A DNA stretch of 64,000 nucleotides, from positions 4,104 to 68,103 of the forward strand of contig JAZQOX010000016.1 of the NCBI GenBank assembly GCA_045628105.1, given 5' to 3'. The translations under genes were made by a program, and so were the position numbers. This stretch comes from UMGS1781 sp045628105. GTDB taxonomy: Bacteria; Bacillota; Clostridia; TANB77; CAG-508. How positions within the stretch are numbered: position 1 is the stretch's first letter; every line of letters begins with the position of its first letter. The notes beneath the pieces were generated by a model, which was not told the origin of the DNA, made no database searches, and saw nothing but the letters and a program-made list of their open reading frames with translations. Positions 18,587 to 26,600 of this stretch are shown here, piece by piece.

Positions 18587-18692
18587 AGGGTGCCAAGTTT
18601 CGAGCAGGTTAAGGCCTGCCGAAACGCAGGCAAAAGATGTCCGGTGGACATCTTTTCCGACGCGAGGACGACTGGCCCCTCCATCTCCACCA
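18570..18692 (+). mobile_element. Structured host-3'-end element, tmRNA copy
   Basis: A roughly 105-base element followed by an exact 16-base duplicate of the tmRNA 3' end (CCCTCCATCTCCACCA at 18677-18692; original 18502-18517). Hairpin 1 is GTTTCG-A-GCAGG/CCTGC-CGAAAC (18597-18625). Hairpin 2 is AAAAGATGTCC-GGT-GGACATCTTTT (18632-18656). The 5' arm GGAGGGAGTCG (18570-18580) pairs with CGACT (18669-18673) plus the duplicated CCCTCC (18677-18682). A homologous copy with compensatory changes follows tRNA-Gln at 37764-37887. No protein is encoded. It could be a non-autonomous mobile element or an RNA gene. Confidence 0.75.
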
Positions 18693-18696
18693 CGTC

Positions 18697-18807
18697 GCAA
18701 CCGACCATTAGGTCGTTGCTCCTCTTTCGAAAAAAGTATCGCTCTGTTTGGCTAATTCCTTGCAAGCGCGGAATTAACGCCGAACTATCGCTAACTACTT
18801 TTTTCGA
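18697..18807. repeat. Nested inverted repeats downstream of the duplicated tmRNA end
   Basis: Hairpin GCAACCGACC/GGTCGTTGC at 18697-18719, then perfect 12-base arms TCGAAAAAAGTA (18727-18738) and TACTTTTTTCGA (18796-18807) enclosing a second stem GGC-TAATTCC/GGAATTA-GCC. Base composition is clearly richer in G+C than the flanks. Confidence 0.7.
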
Positions 18808-18808
18808 T

Positions 18809-18858
18809 GCTGTGGCATTTTAAATTTGTACGAAAAAAAAGGAGGGAGTCGAAAAAGG
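18809..18858 (+). repeat. Direct repeat A, copy 2
   Basis: Copy of 18540-18586 including GGAGGGAGTCG (18841-18851). Here the matching CCCTCC right end is missing, so this looks like a truncated second element. TCGAAAAAG (18849-18857) pairs with CTTTTTCGA near 18920-18928. Confidence 0.7.
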
Positions 18859-18951
18859 TGAGCGACTGAGCATGAATATATGTTGCTTCGCCGTTTACCT
18901 TGCTGAAATGAAATGGAGGCTTTTTCGAACAGGTACATTCATTAAAAAGCA

Positions 18952-18983
18952 AAAAAAGAACTCACGAAAAAGTGAGTTCTTTT
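18952..18983 (-). terminator. Terminator of tRNA-Met
   Basis: AAAGAACTCAC/GTGAGTTCTTT hairpin with T runs on both strands, directly after the tRNA CCA on the minus strand. Confidence 0.85.
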
Positions 18984-19060
18984 TGGTAGCGAGAGGTGGA
19001 TTCGAACCGCCGACCTGTCGGGTATGAACCGAATGCTCTAGCCAACTGAGCTATCTCGCC
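18984..19060 (-). tRNA. tRNA-Met (CAT), elongator type
   Basis: Cloverleaf on the minus strand: GGCGAGA acceptor, TAGCTCAGTTGG D arm, anticodon loop TTCATAC, GGTTCGAATCC T arm, encoded CCA. The TTCATAC loop matches elongator Met tRNAs of Firmicutes. The outermost anticodon-stem pair looks mismatched (T-C). Confidence 0.92.
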
Positions 19061-19118
19061 ATGAACTATTCTATTATACAGAGTTTTACCCTATTTGTCA
19101 AGTGAAATAACAAAAAAA

Positions 19119-19274
19119 TTATTTTTTATTGTTAACTTCTGGAATAATAATATTTTTTTTATCTTCTTTTGGGTTTGGTTTAACATCATTTAAATGTTCA
19201 TATACAGGAGAAATATCTAAATCTTTACCATTATCATCTACAATAACTTCAATATCATTCTTTTTTTCTTCCAT
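19119..19274 (-). CDS. Small acidic hypothetical protein, 51 residues
   Basis: The product starts MEEKKNDIEVIVDDNGKD and is charged and probably disordered, with no membrane segment. I placed the start at ATG 19274 because CAAGGTGATATTT gives a ribosome site just upstream. The longer frame would add an unlikely hydrophobic leader. Family unknown. It lies alone between tRNA-Met and an inverted-repeat element. Confidence 0.6.
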   Translation of the reverse strand: MEEKKNDIEVIVDDNGKDLDISPVYEHLNDVKPNPKEDKKNIIIPEVNNKK

Positions 19275-19371
19275 AAATATCACCTTGAGAAGATAATAGC
19301 ATAAATGTAAAAGAATGTCAAACAAAAATATGTAATTTCCAAAAACATATTAAAGTCCGCCCAATCTCGTC

Positions 19372-19479
19372 GGAGTTATATATTGTTTGTTCTCAAGAAA
19401 AAATCGAAATGGCTGTCGAGGGTAATCCGTAAGCCGTTGGCTCTTCGATTATTTTTTTTCGAAAAAAATATATAACTCC
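19372..19479. repeat. Inverted-repeat element, about 108 bases
   Basis: Perfect 13-base terminal inverted repeats GGAGTTATATATT (19372-19384) and AATATATAACTCC (19467-19479), with an inner AATCGAA/TTCGATT stem (19402-19408, 19444-19450). It is a MITE-like or structured-RNA element in the 265-base gap between two small genes. The rest of that gap shows nothing else. Confidence 0.65.
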
Positions 19480-19539
19480 TGCGTTGAGCTACTTTTAATC
19501 ATTTATTGTACAAGAAATAATAGTAGTAAAATTAATTAT

Positions 19540-19707
19540 TTATTTTATGTGTTCATAGCTTCCACACATTGATTCATCTTCTGGATTTCCATTATTACAA
19601 TTCTTGCAAGGTTCAACAATAATACCATCTAACTCGCAAAGATGACGATTAGTATTATTAAAAGCACAACTATTAACATTACAATTTATTTTTTGATTTT
19701 TGTCCAT
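19540..19707 (-). CDS. DUF1540-type small cysteine-rich protein
   Basis: A 55-residue protein, MDKNQKINCNVNSC..., with Cys at positions 9, 14, 24, 34, 37 and 48. The spacing INCNVNSCAFNN...CELDGIIVEPC fits the DUF1540 family of Firmicutes, where paired domains probably bind a metal ion; some members are sporulation-expressed. ATG 19707 has an excellent AAGGAGGATATTT site. It lies just upstream of the peroxiredoxin on the same strand in the order peroxiredoxin then DUF1540 (gap 54 bases), so they may share a transcript and a redox theme. Function remains unproven. Confidence 0.8.
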   Translation of the reverse strand: MDKNQKINCNVNSCAFNNTNRHLCELDGIIVEPCKNCNNGNPEDESMCGSYEHIK

Positions 19708-19761
19708 AAATATCCTCCTTTTTTAAAAATCTCTTTTTATTATGGCTATTTTTTATAAAAA

Positions 19762-20478
19762 TTATTTTCCAATTTTTTCATTCAAAGTTTTATTTTTATC
19801 AATTTGTTTATTACATTTCTCTTCAGATTTTTTAAAACTCAAATACCAACCAACACCATTATGCTTTTCTTGAATTTCGGAAACCCTTTCTTGTAAGCCC
19901 TTAAACGTAGTAGGAGAAGGATTAATAATAGGTTCTCCAGGAACCCAATTTGCCGGAATAGAAGCATTATTACAATCAGCAGTTTGAAGAGCCTCAACAA
20001 CCCTAATTATTTCAGGAATCCACCTACCAACATTTAATGGATAAATAAATATTGTTCTAACAATGCCCTTGTCATCTATAATAAAAACATTGCGAACAGT
20101 TTCTGTTGTACTAACAGTGCTAGAAATCATTCCATATTTTCTAGCAATTTCTCCACTTCTATCTGCAATAACAGGAAAAGGAACTTCAACATTAGTTTTT
20201 AGTAAAATATCATAAAGCCAAGCAAGATGAGAAGGATTACTATCAATGCTTAAACCAATTAATTGAGTATTTAAATTTTGAAAATATGTATTAGCTTTAG
20301 AAAAGGCTATAAATTCAGTAGTACATACGGGAGTGAAATCTCCAGGGTGAGAAAAGAGAACAACCCATTTTCCTTTATAATCATTTAAAGTTATTTTTCC
20401 TTGAGTTGAAATTGCTTCAAAATCGGGTGCATATTGACCAATTTTAACAATTCCATTCATCATAATTTCGTAATCCAT
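19762..20478 (-). CDS. Peroxiredoxin, Prx6 (AhpC/TSA) family
   Basis: Reduces hydrogen peroxide and organic peroxides through a catalytic Cys. The 238 residues show the thioredoxin fold with FSHPGDFTPVCTTEF (peroxidatic Cys near 52) and the Prx6-type C-terminal region NWVPGEPII with a second Cys in TADCNN that could resolve the sulfenate. The C-terminal tail (about 215-238) is Lys-rich. ATG 20478 has an AGGAGG site. A useful oxygen defence for an anaerobe. The gene is divergent from the ECF sigma gene. Confidence 0.93.
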   Translation of the reverse strand: MDYEIMMNGIVKIGQYAPDFEAISTQGKITLNDYKGKWVVLFSHPGDFTPVCTTEFIAFSKANTYFQNLNTQLIGLSIDSNPSHLAWLYDILLKTNVEVPFPVIADRSGEIARKYGMISSTVSTTETVRNVFIIDDKGIVRTIFIYPLNVGRWIPEIIRVVEALQTADCNNASIPANWVPGEPIINPSPTTFKGLQERVSEIQEKHNGVGWYLSFKKSEEKCNKQIDKNKTLNEKIGK

Positions 20479-20597
20479 AAAAACCTCCTACACAATTTTT
20501 GTATATGTTATGCTTAAAGAATTTAAAGTGTGAAAAAAATTATAAAAAATGCAACTTTTTTGTAACTTATATGGTATTATAGGTGTAGGTGATAAAG

Positions 20598-21083
20598 ATG
20601 GTGTATTTTAACAATAATCAGGGTATTGAAGAAACAATTAGAAACTACTCAAATATGGTGTATAGATTAGCTTTAGCAAGAACACGAAATATAGATATTG
20701 CAGAAGATGTATACCAGGATGTATTTTTAAGGCTAGCTAGAAAAAATCCAAAATTTGAAAATGAAGAACATGCAAAAGCATGGTTAATTAAAGTTACAAT
20801 TAATTGTAGTAAAAATATAATGAATTCAGGATTTGAAAAACATAGGGCAGAGCTTGAAGAAAATTTAAAATTTGAAACACCAGAAAGACATTCAATATAT
20901 TATGCAATTTTAGAATTACCAACAAAATATAGAACAGTAATACATCTTTACTACTACGAAGGGTACAGTATAAAAGAAATTAGCAAAATCTTAAAAAAGA
21001 CAGAAAATACTGTTAAATCTCAATTATCTAGAGCAAGAATGAAACTAGAAAAAATAATAAAAGGAGGTTTGGGAGATGAGTAA
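20598..21083 (+). CDS. ECF-type sigma-70 factor
   Basis: Alternative sigma factor of 161 residues. Region 2 covers about 10-75 (ARTRNIDIAEDVYQDVFLRL) and region 4 about 105-155 (LPTKYRTVIHLYYYEGYSIKEISKIL, helix-turn-helix). No extracytoplasmic extension. I prefer ATG 20598, with AGGTG 7-11 bases upstream, over GTG 20589. The upstream region has repeated GCAAC/GTAAC boxes near 20551 and 20561 that might be an autoregulated ECF -35 element. It overlaps the next gene by 8 bases, the usual arrangement of sigma and anti-sigma pairs. Confidence 0.9.
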   Translation: MVYFNNNQGIEETIRNYSNMVYRLALARTRNIDIAEDVYQDVFLRLARKNPKFENEEHAKAWLIKVTINCSKNIMNSGFEKHRAELEENLKFETPERHSIYYAILELPTKYRTVIHLYYYEGYSIKEISKILKKTENTVKSQLSRARMKLEKIIKGGLGDE

Positions 21084-23007
21084 AAAAGATTATATTGATG
21101 CAGTAAATGAAATAGAAGTTAGAAAAGGTTTAGAAAATGAGGTTATAAAAAAAGCAAAAGAAGGAAAAGGTAAAAGAAAATATAATATAATTTATCCAAT
21201 ATCAAGCTTAATAGTGATGTGTGCAGTTGTTTTGTCTGTACTAATAATTCCTAAAAAAACAATAGAAAAAAAACCGGAAGATATCAATCAAAATGCACAA
21301 AAACTGGAAACAGTTGGAGAATTTGAAAATTTATATGCTTTATTAAAAGAAAAAAGTGTATATACTAATAACGGATATATTTTAGATGACTTTGTAAAGA
21401 GCACAGAGACCAATGAAGAAAAAGGAAAAACAGATTATTCAAAAACAAATATTCAAGTAGAAGGTGTAGATGAGGCAGATATAGTAAAAACAGATGGCAA
21501 ATATATATATTACCTAGCAAATAACGAAATATCAATAATTGAAGCAAAAACGATGGAACTTGCAGGCAAAATAGAATTAGAAAAAATGTATAAAGGAATC
21601 GAAGTATTTTTAAAAGGGGATAAAATTGTAGTTATTGCGACAATTTATAAATATAACAATGAAAAAACTGAAGATTACTTATATTACTATAGCAATCAAT
21701 ATACAACAGCATTTGTTTATAACGTAGAAAATAAAAAAGACATAAAATTAGAAAGAACTGTTGAAATAGAAGGAAATTACTTGAATTCAAGAATGATAGG
21801 AGGGCAAGTATATTTACTATCAAATAAATATATTAACTCGTATCTATGCTCACAATATAACATAGAAGAACTAAAAGAGGAAGAATTTAAACCTAAATAT
21901 ATAGATAGTGCAATAAGTAATGAGATACAAAACATAAACTTTGATTGTATATATTATATGCCAGATTTTGAAGAAACAACATATTTAAATATTGCAGCAT
22001 TTAATATAGAAAATAATGAAAAAGCACAAATTGATAGCTACCTTGGTGCAGGAGATGATATTTATGCATCAAATACAAATTTATATGTTGCAAATTCAAA
22101 ACACAAATATAGTGAGTTATTGGGAAGTTACACAGAAACAACAGAAATATTTAAGTTTTCATTAAAAGATGGTAAATGTGAATTTATAAAATCAGGTGAA
22201 GTTCCAGGTACTGTTTTAAACCAATTTTCAATGGATGAAAATAACGGATATTTCAGAATAGCAACAACAGATAATTCATATTGGATTAGTGATAATAAAA
22301 CAAACAATATATATGTTTTAAATAACGACCTAGAAATCGTAGGAAAAGTAGAAGATTTAGCAAAAGGAGAAAGAATATATTCAGTTAGATTTATAGGAAA
22401 CAGAGCATATATGGTAACATTTGTGCAAACAGATCCACTATTTGTAATAGATTTATCAGAACCAACAAATCCAAAAGTATTAGGAGAACTTAAGATACCA
22501 GGGTTTAGCACATATTTACATCCATACGATGAAACACATCTAATTGGTTTTGGGCAAAATACAGAAGTGGTAAATTATGGATATGGAGATGTAGTAACAA
22601 CAGCAGGAATGAAAATGGCATTATTTGATGTAACAGATCCAGAAAATCCTAAAGAAATGTATAAAATAGATATAGGAGAAAAAGGAACATACTCATCACT
22701 TTTAAATAACCATAAAGCATTACTTTTCTCTAAAGAAAAAAATATTATAGCTTTTCCAATAAGCATTACAGAAAATAATTACAAAGTAACATTTCAAGGA
22801 GCAATAGTATATGGACTTGATTTAGAAAAAGGATTTGAAGAAAAAGGCAGAATAACACACTACAAACAAGATATAGACAAATACTATTATAACAACGGAG
22901 TCGAAAGAATAATATATATAAACGACAATTTATATACATTATCAAGAAACCAAGTAAAATCAACAAATATGCAAACGATGGAAGAAACAGGAAAACTAGG
23001 ATTATAA
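21076..23007 (+). CDS. Membrane-anchored beta-propeller protein, likely anti-sigma partner
   Basis: The 643 residues comprise a short cytoplasmic N terminus (1-36), one membrane helix (about 37-58, ending VLSVLIIPKK) and a large extracellular domain matching the C-terminal beta-propeller family (repeated blades such as VEGVDEADIVKTDGKYIYYL and LFVIDLSEPTNPKVLGEL). Translational overlap with the sigma gene suggests it holds that sigma at the membrane and senses an envelope signal, although the N terminus is short for a classic anti-sigma domain. A REP-like palindrome follows the stop codon. Confidence 0.8.
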   Translation: MSKKDYIDAVNEIEVRKGLENEVIKKAKEGKGKRKYNIIYPISSLIVMCAVVLSVLIIPKKTIEKKPEDINQNAQKLETVGEFENLYALLKEKSVYTNNGYILDDFVKSTETNEEKGKTDYSKTNIQVEGVDEADIVKTDGKYIYYLANNEISIIEAKTMELAGKIELEKMYKGIEVFLKGDKIVVIATIYKYNNEKTEDYLYYYSNQYTTAFVYNVENKKDIKLERTVEIEGNYLNSRMIGGQVYLLSNKYINSYLCSQYNIEELKEEEFKPKYIDSAISNEIQNINFDCIYYMPDFEETTYLNIAAFNIENNEKAQIDSYLGAGDDIYASNTNLYVANSKHKYSELLGSYTETTEIFKFSLKDGKCEFIKSGEVPGTVLNQFSMDENNGYFRIATTDNSYWISDNKTNNIYVLNNDLEIVGKVEDLAKGERIYSVRFIGNRAYMVTFVQTDPLFVIDLSEPTNPKVLGELKIPGFSTYLHPYDETHLIGFGQNTEVVNYGYGDVVTTAGMKMALFDVTDPENPKEMYKIDIGEKGTYSSLLNNHKALLFSKEKNIIAFPISITENNYKVTFQGAIVYGLDLEKGFEEKGRITHYKQDIDKYYYNNGVERIIYINDNLYTLSRNQVKSTNMQTMEETGKLGL

Positions 23008-23050
23008 AAAATGTGCCAATTAGGGACAGTCCCCAATTGGCACATTTTTA
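23008..23050. repeat. REP-like palindrome acting as terminator
   Basis: ATGTGCCAATT...AATTGGCACAT arms around the core GGGACAGTCCCC, followed by TTTTTA. Same family as 43186-43220 and 47628-47662. Confidence 0.8.
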
Positions 23051-23062
23051 ATTTTTGGGCTA

Positions 23063-23091
23063 TTGACTTTTAAACTGTTTCGATATATACT
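23063..23091 (+). promoter_or_regulatory. Sigma-A promoter of porCDAB
   Basis: TTGACT, 17 bases, TATACT, upstream of the AAGGAGG ribosome site of porC. Confidence 0.75.
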
Positions 23092-23129
23092 GTGAAGCAA
23101 TGAAAGAATATAAGGAGGTTTTAATTAAA

Positions 23130-23708
23130 ATGAACGATTTAATTGAAATTAGATGGCATGGACGTGGTGGACAGGGAGCAAAAACAGCTTCATTATTACT
23201 TGCAGATGCTGCATTTAATACTGGAAAATATATTCAAGGTTTCCCTGAATACGGACCAGAAAGAATGGGAGCACCAATAACAGCTTATAACAGAATTAGT
23301 ACAAAACCAATAACAATTCATAGTAATATATATGAGCCAGATTATGTAGTAGTTGTTGATGATAGTTTATTAGAATGTGTAGATGTTACAGCAGGATTAA
23401 AGGAAACTGGAGCAATTGTAATAAATACTACAAAAGATGGTGAATATTTAAGAGAACATTTAAAAGGATATAAAGGAGAAATATATAAAATAGATGCAAG
23501 AAAAATATCTGTTGAAGCACTAGGAAAATATTTCCCAAATACACCAATGCTTGCAGCGATTGTTAAAGTAAGCCAAGTTATGACTGATGAAGCTTTTTTA
23601 AAAGATATGGAAGGATCATTTAAACATAAATTTGCTAAAAAACCAGAAGTTATAGAAGGAAATATGAAAGCTATTGAAATGGCATTAAAGGAGGTAGAAA
23701 AAATATGA
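23130..23708 (+). CDS. porC: Pyruvate:ferredoxin oxidoreductase, gamma subunit
   Basis: Subunit of the four-part enzyme that oxidises pyruvate to acetyl-CoA and CO2 and reduces ferredoxin. The 192 residues start MNDLIEIRWHGRGGQGAKTA, with the GRGGQG signature of domain III/gamma subunits. ATG 23130 is chosen because AAGGAGG lies about 11 bases upstream. Its stop overlaps the porD start (ATGA). Gene order gamma-delta-alpha-beta is typical for the split enzyme of some Clostridia and thermophiles. Single-chain PFOR is more common in Clostridium itself. Confidence 0.93.
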   Translation: MNDLIEIRWHGRGGQGAKTASLLLADAAFNTGKYIQGFPEYGPERMGAPITAYNRISTKPITIHSNIYEPDYVVVVDDSLLECVDVTAGLKETGAIVINTTKDGEYLREHLKGYKGEIYKIDARKISVEALGKYFPNTPMLAAIVKVSQVMTDEAFLKDMEGSFKHKFAKKPEVIEGNMKAIEMALKEVEKI

Positions 23709-23989
23709 CAGATATAAATGCTAAAACACCTATGGATCAATTAACAGAAGGTGGAACAATTTATACAGCAGGAAATGCAAGAGAATTTAAAACAGGAGAT
23801 TGGAGAAGCACAAAACCTATATTTTTAAGCGATAAATGTAAACAATGCGGATTATGTTTCCCAGTATGTCCAGATGATGCTATACCAGTAAATAAAGAAC
23901 AAAAAAGAGAAGATTTTGATTATAACTACTGCAAAGGATGCGGCGTATGTGCTAAAGTTTGTCCTTTCGGTGCAATAACAATGGAATAA
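23705..23989 (+). CDS. porD: Pyruvate:ferredoxin oxidoreductase, delta (ferredoxin-like) subunit
   Basis: A 94-residue electron-transfer subunit with two [4Fe-4S] motifs, CKQCGLCFPVCPD (about 46-58) and CKGCGVCAKVCPFGA (about 77-91). The N-terminal extension carrying GDWRSTKPIF is typical of PorD. Translationally coupled to porC. It passes electrons from the thiamine-bound intermediate in PorB to soluble ferredoxin. Confidence 0.95.
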   Translation: MTDINAKTPMDQLTEGGTIYTAGNAREFKTGDWRSTKPIFLSDKCKQCGLCFPVCPDDAIPVNKEQKREDFDYNYCKGCGVCAKVCPFGAITME

Positions 23990-24026
23990 AAATGAATATA
24001 AAAAATTTAAAAAGGAGAGATAAAAA

Positions 24027-25214
24027 ATGTCAATTAGAGAACGTTTAAGTGGTAACGAAGCGGTAGCAACAGCCATGAAACAAATAAACCCAGATGTTGT
24101 TGCAGCATTTCCCATAACACCATCAACAGAAATACCACAATATTTTTCAACATTTGTTAGTAACGGAACTGTAGATACAGAATTTGTTGCAGTAGAAAGT
24201 GAACACAGTGCAATGAGTGCATGCATTGGTGCAGAAGCAGCAGGATCCAGAGCTATGACAGCTACATCTGCAAATGGATTATCTTTAATGTGGGAGATGA
24301 TTTATATTGCATCAAGCTTGAGATTACCAATAGTAATGTCACTTGTAAATAGAGCAGTATCAGGACCTTTAAATATCCACAATGATCATTCAGATGCAAT
24401 GGGAGTAAGGGATAGCGGATGGGTAATGCTATTTTCAGAAAATAATCAAGAAGCATATGATAACATGCTTATGGCACATAAAATAGCTGAAAATTCAAAA
24501 GTCAGATTACCTTTAATGGTATGCCAAGATGGATTCATAACATCTCATTCAATTGAAAACATTGAATTAGAAGAAGATGAATTAGTTAAAAATTTTGTAG
24601 GAACATATAAGCCAGAACATTATTTATTAAATGATAAAGAACCAATAGCTGTTGGACCTTTAGATTTACAAGCATACTTATTTGAACATAAAACTCAACA
24701 AGCAGAAGCCATGAAAAATGCAAAAAAAGTAATTCTAGAAGTTGCGGAAGAATTTGAAAAATTAACAGGTAGAAAATATAGCTTCTTCGAAGAATATAGA
24801 ATGGAAGATGCAGAATATGTAATCGTTTGTATGAATTCAACAGCAGGAACAGCTAAATATACTGCAGATAAATTAAGAGAAGAAGGAATTAAAGCAGGTG
24901 TACTTAAAATAAGAGTATTTAGACCATTCCCAGCAGAAGAAATTGCAAAAGCTTTATCAAAAGCAAAAGCAGTTGCTGTATTAGATAAAGCAGATGGATT
25001 AAATGCAGTTGGTGGGCCATTATTTACAGATATTACATCAGCAATGTATGTAAACAATGTAACAGTTCCAACAGTAAACTATATATATGGTATAGGTGGA
25101 AGAGATACAAAATCAGATGATATTGAAGAAGTATATAATGATTTAGCAGAAGTTGCAAAATCAGGAAAAGCTGAAAATCCATATAGATATTTAGGATTAA
25201 GGAGGGATAAATAA
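24027..25214 (+). CDS. porA: Pyruvate:ferredoxin oxidoreductase, alpha subunit
   Basis: A 395-residue catalytic subunit covering domains I and II. AAFPITPSTEIPQ (about 31-43) and EHSAMSACIGAEAAGSRAMT (about 57-76) are family signatures for binding thiamine and substrate. The C-terminal half is the transketolase-like domain (VLKIRVFRPFPAEEI). ATG 24027 has an AAAGGAGAG site. The stop overlaps the porB start by one base, ensuring matched amounts. Related 2-oxoacid oxidoreductases (2-ketoisovalerate) look similar, so pyruvate is the most likely but not the only substrate. Confidence 0.93.
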   Translation: MSIRERLSGNEAVATAMKQINPDVVAAFPITPSTEIPQYFSTFVSNGTVDTEFVAVESEHSAMSACIGAEAAGSRAMTATSANGLSLMWEMIYIASSLRLPIVMSLVNRAVSGPLNIHNDHSDAMGVRDSGWVMLFSENNQEAYDNMLMAHKIAENSKVRLPLMVCQDGFITSHSIENIELEEDELVKNFVGTYKPEHYLLNDKEPIAVGPLDLQAYLFEHKTQQAEAMKNAKKVILEVAEEFEKLTGRKYSFFEEYRMEDAEYVIVCMNSTAGTAKYTADKLREEGIKAGVLKIRVFRPFPAEEIAKALSKAKAVAVLDKADGLNAVGGPLFTDITSAMYVNNVTVPTVNYIYGIGGRDTKSDDIEEVYNDLAEVAKSGKAENPYRYLGLRRDK

Positions 25215-26167
25215 TGGCATACAATTTAAAAGAAGTAATAGCAAATAAACCAGCAAGATTCACAGCAGGACATAGAATGTGTGCAGGATGCGGAGCACCA
25301 GTAGTAGGTAGAATGGTTTTAAGAGCATTAAAAAATGAAGACCATGCAGTAATTTGTAATGCAACAGGTTGTATGGAAGTTTCAACATTTATATATCCAT
25401 ACTCAGCTTGGACAGACTCATTTATTCATACAGCATTTGAATGTGCAGGAGCAACACTATCAGGAGTTGAAGCAGCATATAATTCTTTAAAAAAACAAGG
25501 TAAATTACCAGAAGGAAAAGATACAAAATTCATAGCATTTGGTGGAGATGGAGGAACATACGATATAGGACTTCAAAGCTTATCAGGTGCAATGGAAAGA
25601 GGACATGATATGGTATATGTATGCTATGATAATGGAGCATACATGAATACAGGTATTCAACGTTCATCTGCAACACCAAAATTTGCAGATACAACAACAT
25701 CACCAGCTGGAAAAGTAATACCAGGGAAAATGCAATCTAGAAAAGATTTAGCACAAGTTATGGCAGCACATCACTTACCATATGTTGCACAAACTGCAGC
25801 AGTTGGAAACTTTAAAGATTTATATGAAAAATCTGAAAAAGCAATATACACAGAAGGAGCATGCTTCTTAAATGTACTTGCACCATGTCCAAGAGGATGG
25901 GGATATGCAACGGAAGATTTAATGCAAATGAACAAATTAGCTGTTGAAACATGTTATTGGCCATTATACGAAGTAATAAATGGAAAATATATTATAAACT
26001 ATAAACCAGCTAATAAACTTCCAATAGAAGAATTTTTAAGACCACAAAAAAGATTTAAACATATGTTTAAACCAGGAAACGAATGGATGATAGAAGAATT
26101 CCAAAAAGAAGTGGATAAGAGATGGGAAGAACTTTTAAGATTAGAAGAAGCAACAAATAAAGAATAA
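25214..26167 (+). CDS. porB: Pyruvate:ferredoxin oxidoreductase, beta subunit
   Basis: A 317-residue thiamine-diphosphate-binding subunit. HRMCAGCGAP (about 17-26) supplies Cys ligands for the proximal [4Fe-4S] cluster, and GGDGGTYDIGLQSL ... DNGAYMNTG (about 115-150) is the thiamine/Mg motif. It ends the por operon. A bidirectional terminator (26176-26206) separates it from the convergent small gene. With PflB also encoded in this window, the cell has two routes from pyruvate to acetyl-CoA. Confidence 0.94.
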   Translation: MAYNLKEVIANKPARFTAGHRMCAGCGAPVVGRMVLRALKNEDHAVICNATGCMEVSTFIYPYSAWTDSFIHTAFECAGATLSGVEAAYNSLKKQGKLPEGKDTKFIAFGGDGGTYDIGLQSLSGAMERGHDMVYVCYDNGAYMNTGIQRSSATPKFADTTTSPAGKVIPGKMQSRKDLAQVMAAHHLPYVAQTAAVGNFKDLYEKSEKAIYTEGACFLNVLAPCPRGWGYATEDLMQMNKLAVETCYWPLYEVINGKYIINYKPANKLPIEEFLRPQKRFKHMFKPGNEWMIEEFQKEVDKRWEELLRLEEATNKE

Positions 26168-26175
26168 TAAAAAAA

Positions 26176-26206
26176 GAAAGATAAACCTTTAATAGGTTTA
26201 TCTTTC
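26176..26206. terminator. Bidirectional terminator
   Basis: AAAGATAAACCT/AGGTTTATCTTT hairpin between convergent genes. It overlaps the last codons of the minus-strand gene. Confidence 0.8.
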
Positions 26207-26398
26207 AAATGCTTCTTGAATAGCAAATTGAATTGCTTCATAATTTCTTGTCTTTTCACGGATAGCAGGTTTAGTTATGTCTACAGCATAAGACTTTCTA
26301 AAAGCTTCACGTGTTAAGCCCCAAGTTTCAGCAATAGCTTCCTCAGCAATAGCTGTAGTATCAGCAACATTTTTTTTGTTATCTATAGTTTTTCCCAT
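26198..26398 (-). CDS. Small hypothetical protein, 66 residues
   Basis: The product MGKTIDNKKNVADTTAIAEE... is helical and amphipathic (AIAEEAIAETWGLTREAFRKSYAVDITKPAI) with no membrane helix. The start at 26398 fits a GGAGTTGATTTT ribosome site upstream. It is about the size of small spore proteins but lacks the alpha/beta SASP signature, so I leave the function open. It is a single gene convergent with porB. Confidence 0.65.
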   Translation of the reverse strand: MGKTIDNKKNVADTTAIAEEAIAETWGLTREAFRKSYAVDITKPAIREKTRNYEAIQFAIQEAFER

Positions 26399-26528
26399 AA
26401 AATCAACTCCTAAAAAAATCATCTTTTTTATTATAACATAGAATTAACATAATGTCAAAAATTGGAGATAGAGGGAAATAAAAGAAAAAAATGAAATGTT
26501 AAATGGCATAAAAAATAACAAAAAAGTA

Positions 26529-26557
26529 TTGACTTTTTGTATTAAATATAGTATAAA
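26529..26557 (+). promoter_or_regulatory. Promoter of the 26601 surface-protein gene
   Basis: TTGACT, 17 bases, TATAAA. Confidence 0.7.
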
Positions 26558-26600
26558 TATAAATATATAATCAAATAATAAATAGTAAGGAGTAATGGAT

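Noticed and set aside
18543..18823. Short coding regions in the repeat patch after tmRNA
   Set aside because: The frames are open only because the patch is G+C-rich. There are no ribosome sites, and base changes between the two element copies preserve pairing, not codons.
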